Assembly: GCA_033344875.1 (NCBI GenBank)
Contig: JAWPMO010000001.1
Span: forward strand, 4,365,595 to 4,429,594
DNA from: Ilumatobacteraceae bacterium
GTDB lineage: Bacteria; Actinomycetota; Acidimicrobiia; Acidimicrobiales; Ilumatobacteraceae
Direction: 5' to 3'
DNA length: 64,000 nt
The notes below the pieces were generated by a model that was not told the DNA's origin, ran no database searches, and was given only the letters and a program-made list of their open reading frames with translations. Below, piece by piece: positions 27,364-36,357 of this stretch. The position numbers were made by a program, and so were the translations under genes. Each line of letters starts with the position of its first letter. The first letter of the stretch is position 1.

Positions 27364-27585
27364 GTGACGAGGCAGTGCTCGAGGACGGGCTGCAGCGAGA
27401 CTGCGGCGGTGACGCTGACGTACCAGTACGCGCACGCGCAGGTGTGGCTCGACCATCTCAGCCCCGAGCGGGATCCGCACGCGTACGACCTGTGCGCCCG
27501 GCATGCCGGGCGGCTGACGGCACCGCAGGGCTGGCAGGTCCTCGACCGCCGTGCGGTCGTGCGCCCCGACCTGATCGCCGTCTGA
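27364..27585 (+). CDS. DUF3499 family protein
   Basis: Small 73-residue actinobacterial protein. It contains CSRTGCSETAAVTLTYQYAHAQVWL and YDLCARHAGRLTAPQGWQVLDR, the DUF3499 pattern. The CxxxxC pair near the N-terminus together with the later C-x2-H suggests a small zinc-binding fold. An ATG 41 codons upstream is in frame, but the family starts at this cysteine segment and the TACGGT hexamer at 27351 supports GTG 27364. In mycobacteria the homologue (Rv3258c) sits next to manB; here manB is 3.7 kb downstream. Function unknown. Confidence 0.88.
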   Translation: MTRQCSRTGCSETAAVTLTYQYAHAQVWLDHLSPERDPHAYDLCARHAGRLTAPQGWQVLDRRAVVRPDLIAV

Positions 27586-27599
27586 CGCCGTTCGACCGA

Positions 27600-27605
27600 T
27601 ACCAT
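27600..27605 (+). promoter_or_regulatory. -10 hexamer TACCAT for the CPBP gene
   Basis: TANNNT hexamer 8 nt before GTG 27614. Confidence 0.5.
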
Positions 27606-27613
27606 CCGCGGCC

Positions 27614-28348
27614 GTGACCGCGACCGAGCCACCGCGTTCCGACGCGGCCGACCCTCCCATCGAGGTCGGTCGGGCGCTCGGCACGTGGTCGGTGGCGTGG
27701 GTGGCCGGCACGCTGATCGCTGCGCCGGCCATGATCGCGCTGCTCGGTGCCGAGCTCGGCGGCGATCTCACGATCCCTCAACTCGCGGCGGCATCGGCGG
27801 CGACGTGGACGGTGATGGCTGCAGCGCTGCTCGTCGCGAGCCGACGCTTCGGCACCGGTGAGCCGGTCGTCGACTACGGGGCGACGTTCCGGCCGATCGA
27901 CCTCGCCGGCATCCCGCTCGGCGTCGCGACCCAATTGCTCGTGATCCCGCTGCTGTACGTCCCGCTGCGCGGTCTGTGGCCCGACACCTTCTCGAACGAA
28001 CGGATCGAGGAGCGGGCGCAAGACCTGGCGAACCGGGCCGGGGGCTGGCTCACGGTGCTGTTGGTCCTCGTGGTGGTCGTCGGTGCGCCGCTCATCGAGG
28101 AGTTCATGTACCGCGGTCTGCTGCAGCGGTCGGTCTCCGCCGCGGTCGGCACCGGCATCGGCCTGGTATCGACGTCCGCGTGGTTCGCGCTCGTGCACTT
28201 CAGCCCGGTCGAGTACCCGGGGTTGTTGGTCGCCGGACTCGCGTTCGGCGGGTGTGTCGCCCTGACCGGACGGATCGGCCCCGCGATCGTGACGCACGCC
28301 GCGTTCAACGCGACCGGCCTGGTCGTCGTCCTGCAATCGGTCGGGTGA
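27614..28348 (+). CDS. CPBP-family intramembrane metalloprotease
   Basis: 244-residue integral membrane protein with about six to seven helices. The CPBP (Abi, Rce1-like) motif set is present: EEFMYRGLL (EExxxR), FALVHFSP (FxxxH) and THAAFNATG (HxxxN). These residues form the metal/water-activating site of glutamic-type intramembrane proteases that process prenylated or membrane proteins and in some bacteria confer bacteriocin immunity. GTG 27614 lies 8 nt behind TACCAT. The next gene follows 41 bp later on the same strand. Substrate cannot be inferred. Confidence 0.9.
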   Translation: MTATEPPRSDAADPPIEVGRALGTWSVAWVAGTLIAAPAMIALLGAELGGDLTIPQLAAASAATWTVMAAALLVASRRFGTGEPVVDYGATFRPIDLAGIPLGVATQLLVIPLLYVPLRGLWPDTFSNERIEERAQDLANRAGGWLTVLLVLVVVVGAPLIEEFMYRGLLQRSVSAAVGTGIGLVSTSAWFALVHFSPVEYPGLLVAGLAFGGCVALTGRIGPAIVTHAAFNATGLVVVLQSVG

Positions 28349-28389
28349 CGTCGTCCGCGACGGCCCAGCTGACACAATGACGGGCGCCC

Positions 28390-31194
28390 ATGACTGACGA
28401 CCTGGACACCCCACGCCGCGACGCCGACCTCGCCGACTCGATCTTCGACGAGCCCGGCCACGCAGCGGTCTCGACCGATGTCGCCGACCCCGCCGACGGC
28501 TCCGTGGGCGGTGCCGACGACGCTCCGAGCGCCGACGCGATGGCATGGGAGCCGGCGCCGGTCCCGTTCGCCACCCGGGTCTGGGAGCGGGCGATGCGCC
28601 GGCCGCTCGACTGGGCAGCGCGTCCGTGGCCGCGCGACCGGATCGTCCGGTACCTCGTCACGTTCGTGTCGCTCTCGGTCACGACCGTCATCATGATGAA
28701 GGTCGTCCACTTCAACCCGTTCCTCCCGAACACCGACCTGATCTTCGACGACACCACGCCGACGGGCGGTGACTTCGGAGCGCACGTGTGGGGGCCGGCG
28801 TTCCTGCGCGACAACCTCCTCGGGTCGTTCCGGCTCAACGGCTGGACGATGGACTGGTACAGCGGCATGCCCGCCTACCGGTTCTACATGGTGCTCCCGG
28901 CGCTCGCGATCCTGCTCGTCAACGTCGTGCTGCCGTACGGCGTCGCGATGAAGCTCGTCAGCGTGCTCGGCCTGATCACACTGCCGGCCGCGTGCTGGGC
29001 GTTCGGTCGCCTGGCCGGGTTCAAGCACCCGATCCCCGAGATGTTCGCGTGCGGTGGCCTCGCGTTCGTGCTCGACGAGAGCTTCAGCATCTACGGCGGC
29101 AACCTCAAGTCGACGATGGCCGGCGAGTTCTCGTTCTCGATCGCCCTGTCGCTCGGCGTGCTCGCGCTCGGCCTGCTCGCGGCCGGGCTCCGGACCGGCA
29201 AGTACCGCGTGTGGACGTCGGTGATGATCGCCGCGGCGTGTGTGTCGCACGGCATCGTGCTGATCTTCGTCGCGTTGGCCGCCGTGATCTTCTCGCTGGT
29301 CTGGGTCGACCGGACACGCCTCTGGTACTCGGTGACGGTCGGCGTCACGAGCGTGCTGCTGCTGATGTGGTGGGCCGGTCCGTTCCTGCTCGACCACGAG
29401 TACATGACCGACATGAAGTACGGCGCACTCACCAACTGGTGGGAGATGTACTTCCCGCTCACCGCACCGCTCGACATCCTGATCACCACCTTCGCCCTGA
29501 TCGGGTTCGGCATGTGCATCGTGCGGCGGCAGCTCAACGGTGCCGCGCTCGGCGTGCTCGGTCTCGTGCTGGTCGCCGGTGTGTATCTGGCCCAGGACAG
29601 CCTCCCCGTGATCGGTCTGCTGTGGAACCCGCGCCTCCTGCCGTTCCTGTACCTGGTGCGCTACCTGCTGATGATGATCGGCATCTACGAGGTGCTGTCG
29701 ATCGGCTGGAACGTCGTGAAGGACCGGCGGGCCAAGGCGGACCCCACGGCGATCGAGAGCTCGGTGTTCGCCGGCATCGGTGCCGTCGGCGTGCTGCTGG
29801 TGCTCGGCTTCATGTTCCAGGAACTCCCGTTCGACGGCACGACCACGGTCGACGGCGCCTCGCGGTATTCGTGGGGTCCGATCACCGCCACCGCCACCAA
29901 CGCCGACGCGCAGGGCGACGGTTGGTCGCGCTACAACTTCCTCGGCTACGAGGGTCGCGACCAGTACTACACCGAGTACCACGGCGTCGTCACGACGATG
30001 GACCGCCTCGGCAACGACCCGAACCACGGTTGCGGGCGTGCCCTGTGGGAGAACAGCAGCGACAACGGTAACTACGGCACCACGATGGCGCTGATGCTGC
30101 TGCCGCACTGGACCGACGGCTGCATCGGTTCGATGGAGGGGCTGTTCTTCGAGGCATCCGGTACGACCCCGTACCACTTCCTCGCCACGGCGGCGATGTC
30201 GAAGCAGTCGTCCAACCCGGTCCGTGAGTTGCGCTACACCGACAACGACGCCTCGGTCGGCGTGGGCCATCTGCAGGCGCTCGGTGTCCGCTACGCGATG
30301 GTGCGCACACCGGAAGCGAAGGCCGAGGCGGCGAGTCAGCCCGAGCTGACCCTGACCGCCACGTCGGGTCCGTGGGAGATCTACGAGGTCGCCGGCAGCG
30401 ACATCGTCGTGCCGCTCGCCACCCAACCGGTGGTCGTCGGCGAACGTGGCGGCGACACCCGCGAGCGATACCTCGAGCTGGGCACGAGCTGGTTCCAGCA
30501 TCGTGACGAGTGGCAGGCGATGCCGGCGAACGACGGTCCCGACAGCTGGCAGCGGATCGAGGTCACGCCCGACCTGTCCCGTCGCGAGGGCGAGGAGGGG
30601 CAGCCCGGGCGACGGGTCGACATCGTGGTGCCGACGTCCCCGATCGAACCGGTCCCGTTGCCGGCCGTCACCGTGAGCAACGTCGACATGGGTCAGGACT
30701 CGATCGAGTTCGACGTCGACCAGGTGGGGGTGCCCGTGCTCGTGCGCGTCAGCTACTTCCCGAACTGGAACGCCACCGGCGCCGAGGGCCCGTTCCGGGT
30801 CGGCCCGAACATGATGGTCGTGGTGCCGCAGGACACCCACGTCGAGTTGCACTACGGGCGCAGCATGGTCGACTACCTCACCGTTCTGCTGACGCTGATC
30901 GGTGTCGGGCTCTGCGTCTACTGGCGCAAGGTCGGCGACGTCCGCCACGACGACGTCGTGCCAGCGGGGTTCGGCCAGGGGACGTCGACCGACGCGGCGG
31001 ATGCTCCGACACGTCCGATCGACGACTGGAGCCTCAGGTCGTCGCAGCCCGATGCGGTATGGCCGCCCGCGGCGCCGCACGTCGACGACAGCGACGTGCC
31101 GCGCGGCCCCCGAGACGACGGTGCACCGAGTGCACCCGACGACGAACGACCGTCCGGTCCGACCGACGACGTCTGGCGCTCGCCGGGACCTTGA
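28390..31194 (+). CDS. large GT-C-like multi-spanning membrane protein
   Basis: 934 residues. An acidic cytoplasmic N-terminus (1-80) precedes about 12 membrane helices (to about residue 480). The first external loop holds GGDFGAHVWGPAFLRDNLL and DWYSGMPAYRFYM, placed like the catalytic Asp loop of polyprenyl-phosphate-dependent GT-C glycosyltransferases. A long extracytoplasmic domain (about 480-815) contains LQALGVRYAMVRT and GPWEIYEV, a final helix (about 830-850) and an acidic Pro/Asp tail. The LGVRYxxV...E(I)Y/F segment recurs in the GT2 fusion protein at 19706. Probably transfers sugars to the surface polymer; no exact family name can be given. Confidence 0.8.
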   Translation: MTDDLDTPRRDADLADSIFDEPGHAAVSTDVADPADGSVGGADDAPSADAMAWEPAPVPFATRVWERAMRRPLDWAARPWPRDRIVRYLVTFVSLSVTTVIMMKVVHFNPFLPNTDLIFDDTTPTGGDFGAHVWGPAFLRDNLLGSFRLNGWTMDWYSGMPAYRFYMVLPALAILLVNVVLPYGVAMKLVSVLGLITLPAACWAFGRLAGFKHPIPEMFACGGLAFVLDESFSIYGGNLKSTMAGEFSFSIALSLGVLALGLLAAGLRTGKYRVWTSVMIAAACVSHGIVLIFVALAAVIFSLVWVDRTRLWYSVTVGVTSVLLLMWWAGPFLLDHEYMTDMKYGALTNWWEMYFPLTAPLDILITTFALIGFGMCIVRRQLNGAALGVLGLVLVAGVYLAQDSLPVIGLLWNPRLLPFLYLVRYLLMMIGIYEVLSIGWNVVKDRRAKADPTAIESSVFAGIGAVGVLLVLGFMFQELPFDGTTTVDGASRYSWGPITATATNADAQGDGWSRYNFLGYEGRDQYYTEYHGVVTTMDRLGNDPNHGCGRALWENSSDNGNYGTTMALMLLPHWTDGCIGSMEGLFFEASGTTPYHFLATAAMSKQSSNPVRELRYTDNDASVGVGHLQALGVRYAMVRTPEAKAEAASQPELTLTATSGPWEIYEVAGSDIVVPLATQPVVVGERGGDTRERYLELGTSWFQHRDEWQAMPANDGPDSWQRIEVTPDLSRREGEEGQPGRRVDIVVPTSPIEPVPLPAVTVSNVDMGQDSIEFDVDQVGVPVLVRVSYFPNWNATGAEGPFRVGPNMMVVVPQDTHVELHYGRSMVDYLTVLLTLIGVGLCVYWRKVGDVRHDDVVPAGFGQGTSTDAADAPTRPIDDWSLRSSQPDAVWPPAAPHVDDSDVPRGPRDDGAPSAPDDERPSGPTDDVWRSPGP

Positions 31195-31246
31195 CCCCGC
31201 CCTGAGGGCGGCGGTCGATACATCCCGATAGCTTTGAGTACCGCTT

Positions 31247-32602
31247 ATGTCAGTACTGGATGAAATCGTCAAGGCGTACGACATCCGGGGCACGGTGCCC
31301 GACCAGCTCGATGGAGCGGTCGCGTATGCCCTCGGTGTCGGATTCGCGAAACTGGTCGACGCCGATCAGGTCCTGGTGGCGCGCGACATGCGCGAGTCCG
31401 GGATCGAACTGGTGGCCGAGTTCTCCCGCGGTGTGATGGACCAGGGGCTCGACGTCGTCGACCTGGGCCTTGCCTCGACCGACATGATGTACTACGCCGC
31501 CGGCGTGCTCGATGCCCCGGGTGCGATGTGGACGGCGTCGCACAACCCGTCGCAGTACAACGGCGTCAAATTCTGCCTCGCCGGTGCCAAGCCGGTCGGG
31601 ATCGACAGCGGCCTCGCCGAGATCCGAGCGACGTCGTCGACCGTGCTCGACGGTGTCGGCCCACGTCCGACCGAGCACACCGGCCGCCGCACCGAGCGCG
31701 ACGTCCTGCCCGACTTCGTCGAGCACGTGCTGTCGTTCATCGACGTCGATGAGCTCACGCCGATGCGTGTCGTCGTCGACACCGCGAACGGCATGGGAGG
31801 TCTCGTCGTTCCTGCGGTCTTCGATCGCCTGCCGATGATCGAGCTCGAGGTCATGTACGGCGAGCTCGACGGGATGTTCCCCAATCATCCGGCCGACCCG
31901 CTGCAACCCGCCAACCAGCGCGACCTGCGGGCGCGTGTGGTCTCCGGCGGATTCGACGTCGGGTTGGCGTTCGACGGCGACGCCGACCGGGTGTTCGTCG
32001 TCGACGAATCCGGCGAGGGCCTCAGCGGCTCGACCACCACGGCACTGTTGGCGGCCGCGGTGCTGCGCTCGAACCCGGGGTCGACGGTGCTCCACAACCT
32101 GATCTGTTCGCGTTCGGTCCCCGAGGTCGTCAGCGAGCACGGCGGCATCCCGATCCGGACCAAGGTCGGCCACTCGTACATCAAGGAGCAGATGCTCGAG
32201 ACCGGCGCCGTCTTCGGCGGCGAACACTCCGCGCACTACTACTTCACGGGGAATTTCCGGGCCGACAGCGGGCTGATCGCGTCGATGCTCGTGCTCGCCG
32301 AACTCAGTCGCGCCGACGAGCCGTTGAGCACGCTGCGCAAGCCGTTCGAGCGGTACGCGGCGAGCGGCGAGATCAACACGCAGGTCGACGATCCGGCTGC
32401 CGTGATCGACCTCGTGAGCGCCGAGTTCGCCGAGCACGACCAAGACCGTCTCGACGGCCTCAGCGTCGATTGCGGCCGGTACTGGTTCAACCTGCGACCG
32501 TCCAACACCGAGCCGCTGCTGCGCCTCAACCTCGAGGCCGTCGATCGAAATGAGTGCGACGACCGGGTCGCCGACCTACTGTCACTGATCACGCAAGCCT
32601 GA
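31247..32602 (+). CDS. manB: phosphomannomutase/phosphoglucomutase
   Basis: Interconverts hexose 6- and 1-phosphates, supplying mannose-1-phosphate to the guanylyltransferase and hence Gmd. The 451-residue product has VKAYDIRG at the N-terminus, the phosphoserine loop WTASHNPSQYNG, the metal loop FDGDADRVF, the sugar loop GGEHSAHYYF and the phosphate site RPSNTEPLLR. The length is usual for alpha-D-phosphohexomutases. ATG 31247 lies 12 nt behind a TAGCTT hexamer (31229-31234). The Trm112-like gene follows 10 bp later, as in other actinobacteria. Confidence 0.94.
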   Translation: MSVLDEIVKAYDIRGTVPDQLDGAVAYALGVGFAKLVDADQVLVARDMRESGIELVAEFSRGVMDQGLDVVDLGLASTDMMYYAAGVLDAPGAMWTASHNPSQYNGVKFCLAGAKPVGIDSGLAEIRATSSTVLDGVGPRPTEHTGRRTERDVLPDFVEHVLSFIDVDELTPMRVVVDTANGMGGLVVPAVFDRLPMIELEVMYGELDGMFPNHPADPLQPANQRDLRARVVSGGFDVGLAFDGDADRVFVVDESGEGLSGSTTTALLAAAVLRSNPGSTVLHNLICSRSVPEVVSEHGGIPIRTKVGHSYIKEQMLETGAVFGGEHSAHYYFTGNFRADSGLIASMLVLAELSRADEPLSTLRKPFERYAASGEINTQVDDPAAVIDLVSAEFAEHDQDRLDGLSVDCGRYWFNLRPSNTEPLLRLNLEAVDRNECDDRVADLLSLITQA

Positions 32603-32612
32603 CGGAGCCAAC

Positions 32613-32849
32613 ATGAGTCTCGATCCCGCCCTCCTCGCCATCTTGGCCTGCCCCGAAGACAAGGGGCCGCTGTACCACCTCGACGCCGAGGCGGTGCTGT
32701 ACAACCCGCGCCTCAAGCGCACGTACGAGATCCGCGACGGCATCCCCGTCATGCTCGTCGAGGAGTCGACCGGCCTGTCCGACGACGACGCGGCCCGGCT
32801 CGACGCGATCGTCGCCGAGCGCGGCCTCGCACCGACGTTCGACGTGTGA
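32613..32849 (+). CDS. Trm112-like (UPF0434/YcaR) small protein
   Basis: 78-residue protein beginning MSLDPALLAILACPEDKGPLYH and continuing with YEIRDGIPVMLVEES, the conserved core of the Trm112/YcaR family. Classical members bind zinc through CxxC; here only one Cys is kept in the CP motif, as in many bacterial homologues. Eukaryotic Trm112 activates methyltransferases; the bacterial role is less clear. ACGGAG five bases before ATG 32613 serves as ribosome-binding site. It is co-transcribed with manB. Confidence 0.88.
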   Translation: MSLDPALLAILACPEDKGPLYHLDAEAVLYNPRLKRTYEIRDGIPVMLVEESTGLSDDDAARLDAIVAERGLAPTFDV

Positions 32850-32882
32850 TCGACGCGACCCCCGACGCCGATCGTGACGAAG

Positions 32883-32888
32883 TACGCT
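32883..32888 (+). promoter_or_regulatory. -10 hexamer TACGCT
   Basis: TANNNT hexamer 8 nt before GTG 32897; supports this start over the in-frame GTG at 32846. Confidence 0.5.
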
Positions 32889-32896
32889 CCTCAGCC

Positions 32897-34339
32897 GTGA
32901 GCAACCGGTCCGTTCGTTCTCTCTCGCGCGCCGCGATGACGGCGGCCGCCGTGATGGCCGCTGCCGTGCTCGGCGTCGCGATCTCGCCCGATGCCGACCG
33001 CACCGTCGAGGCCGTCGGCGGTGCCCTGGGCGCCGGCGGCGAGTTCCAGCAGATCACCCCGTCCCGCATCTTCGACTCACGCGAGTCGGGCGGTGCCCGC
33101 TCGATGAGCGCATCCGAGACCGATCCCACGATCGACGTCCAAGTCGTGGGCGAGGGCGGGTTGCCCGACTTCGTCGACGACCTCGACGGCGACGGCCAGG
33201 ACGATAACGTGCTCGCCGTCGTGGTGAACATCACGGTGATCGAGCCGACGCGACTCGGCTTCCTCCGAGCGTTCGGCACGGGTGCCGAAGAGGGCAACAC
33301 GTCGGTCGTCAACTTCTTCCCCGGCACGTTCATCCCGAACACCGCCATCATCCGGCCCGGCGACGACGGCAAGATCTCGCTCCGGCTGGTCAGCCCGACC
33401 GGCCCCGGCACCGCTCACGTCGCGGTCGACATCACCGGATGGTTCTCGACCAGCTCCTACGAGGAGCGTGGCGATCGTGTGATCGACATCGATCCGATCC
33501 GTGTCTACGACAGTGAGCTCGAGCAGTTCGGCGGCGACACCCTCACGGGCCGCACGCAGATCGAGGTGCCGATCCGCGGCGCCGCCGAGGTCTCCAAGCC
33601 CAACACCGCGGTCATCCCCGACGGCGACGACGTCGTCGGTGTGATCGCCAACATCACCGGCGTCAACGTGTTCCCGGGCAGTCTGCCGACGTACATCGCG
33701 GCGGTGCCCGACGCCGTCGCCGACGGCGCGGTTCCCGACACCAGCACCGTCAACCTCGTCAACGGGCAGATCCGTGCCAACATGGCGATCCTCCCGGTCG
33801 ACGACGACGGCTCGATCCATCTCTTCAACCTCCAGGGCGAGGTGCGGATGGTCGTCGACGTCGTCGCCTACCTCGAACGCAACGTGTCGGTCGACACCAA
33901 GGCCGGACGCGTCGTGCCGCTCGTCGCCCCCTTCCGGGCGTTCGACACCCGGTCCGACGACTTCGGTGACGTGCCGCTCGGCCCGGCCGAGGCTGAGGAC
34001 TTCAGCTTCGAGAGCTTCGTCAACGACGTCCGGATCGACGGCGAACCGGTCGGCGCCCAGTCGGGGCTGATCGGGAACCTCACCGCGACCGACCTCCAGC
34101 GTCAGTACGAGTGGGCGCCCGTGGCGTCGTTCGTCACGGCGTACCCGTCGCCCGGCGACAGCACGGCGGTGCCGCTCGTGTCGAACGTGAACATCCTCGA
34201 GAACGACACGGTGCCGAACCTGGCGCTGATCCCGTACGGCACGTCGAGCCAGGGCCCGAACTCGATCCGGTTCTACAACCGGGCCGGCTACGTCGACTAT
34301 CTCCTCGACGTCTACGCCGTCATCCTCGACGACGACTGA
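32897..34339 (+). CDS. secreted beta-rich repeat protein
   Basis: 480 residues from GTG 32897. A basic N-terminus and hydrophobic stretch (MTAAAVMAAAVLGVA) form a signal peptide. The mature part has three related domains of about 150 residues. Each opens with a P-x-R-x-[FY]-D-[ST]-R-like segment (TPSRIFDSRES, DPIRVYDSELE, APFRAFDTRSD) and continues with an ANITxxxVxxPG-like strand (VVVNITVIEPTRLGF, VIANITGVNVFPG, LIGNLTATDLQ) and an NTAIIRPG/NMAILPV/NLALIPY strand. This pattern is abundant in secreted proteins of Acidimicrobiia; no enzymatic residue is visible. Possible surface or adhesion protein. Confidence 0.83.
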   Translation: MSNRSVRSLSRAAMTAAAVMAAAVLGVAISPDADRTVEAVGGALGAGGEFQQITPSRIFDSRESGGARSMSASETDPTIDVQVVGEGGLPDFVDDLDGDGQDDNVLAVVVNITVIEPTRLGFLRAFGTGAEEGNTSVVNFFPGTFIPNTAIIRPGDDGKISLRLVSPTGPGTAHVAVDITGWFSTSSYEERGDRVIDIDPIRVYDSELEQFGGDTLTGRTQIEVPIRGAAEVSKPNTAVIPDGDDVVGVIANITGVNVFPGSLPTYIAAVPDAVADGAVPDTSTVNLVNGQIRANMAILPVDDDGSIHLFNLQGEVRMVVDVVAYLERNVSVDTKAGRVVPLVAPFRAFDTRSDDFGDVPLGPAEAEDFSFESFVNDVRIDGEPVGAQSGLIGNLTATDLQRQYEWAPVASFVTAYPSPGDSTAVPLVSNVNILENDTVPNLALIPYGTSSQGPNSIRFYNRAGYVDYLLDVYAVILDDD

Positions 34340-34341
34340 CG

Positions 34342-34357
34342 ACGCCGATCGCGGCGT
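34342..34357 (+). terminator. GC hairpin just after the secreted-protein stop
   Basis: ACGCCG-ATCG-CGGCGT, a perfect 6-bp stem with a 4-nt loop starting two bases after the stop codon. No T-tract follows, as is usual in high-GC actinobacteria. Confidence 0.5.
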
Positions 34358-34688
34358 TCCGCCTCACCGCTCACGGCCCGAAGGCTGTTCGGGTTCGTCG
34401 CGCCTTGCGCTCGACGCCGTCAGCCGCCCTGGATCCTTCTTGTTGGTCGGGTCGAATGATCGGTTGTCTCGAGTGAGGTGTTGCGTACGGGTGTGATGCT
34501 GTCTCCGCGCGACCGAACGCCGGACGCAGCGTCCGGCTCGCTGGTCGACGGTGGTGACCGGGTTGGTGAGGGCCCGGCGGTAGCGTTGTTCCTTCATCCA
34601 CGCGGGCTGACCCGATCGGCGCCAGCAGGCCCCGGCTCGCTCCATCCGAACTTGCCGGCGGCCCGCCCGGGCCACGGAGGAGAACAAC
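34358..34688 (+). promoter_or_regulatory. long ahcY leader with 19-nt palindrome, -10 candidate and strong Shine-Dalgarno
   Basis: This is the longest non-coding stretch of the window. GCCGGACGCAGCGTCCGGC (34518-34536) is a perfect hairpin. TAGCGT at 34581-34586 is the best -10 candidate and would give a leader of about 95 nt. GGAGGAG (34676-34682) lies 6 nt before ATG 34689 and is the strongest ribosome-binding site seen here. No known riboswitch could be matched convincingly. Confidence 0.45.
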
Positions 34689-36158
<1,470 letters not shown>

Positions 36159-36256
36159 TCAGCGGCGCCGGCTGCGGCGCTCGCTGCGTTCGGCCTCGCG
36201 CTGCGGGCCCTCCGGTCGCTGCGTCCCGCGTGCCGGTGGGCCCCGGCGTGTCGTGT

Positions 36257-36291
36257 TCACCGGCAAGACCTCCTCAATTCGCTTGCGGTGA
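36257..36291 (+). promoter_or_regulatory. imperfect inverted repeat upstream of the RTX gene
   Basis: TCACCGGCAAG (36257-36267) and CTTGCGGTGA (36282-36291) pair over 10 bp with one bulged base and a 14-nt loop, 66 bp before ATG 36358. It may be an operator or a leader hairpin. The preceding stretch 36160-36240 is a very GC-rich, simple-looking sequence with repeated GCTCGCTGCG-like words. Confidence 0.35.
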
Positions 36292-36357
36292 TCGGGCTGC
36301 CGTGGAAGGGTCCTCCCGACGGCGGGAACTGTCACCACAGCAGTTTGGGGGTCGCCG

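Noticed and set aside
27874-31293. 1139-codon minus-strand open frame opposite the GT-C-like protein and the CPBP gene
   Set aside because: Antisense shadow with His/Arg/Asp-rich, domain-free translation; the plus-strand genes have membrane profiles and motifs.
34364-34601. Small minus-strand open frames in the intergenic region before ahcY
   Set aside because: Several overlapping frames are open because of base composition; translations are Arg/Thr/Pro-rich with no start context or recognisable family.
34600-34688. SAM-IV riboswitch in the ahcY leader
   Set aside because: Only a short word resembles the motif; the ligand-binding core GGCAACC and the pairing partner of GCCAGC are missing.
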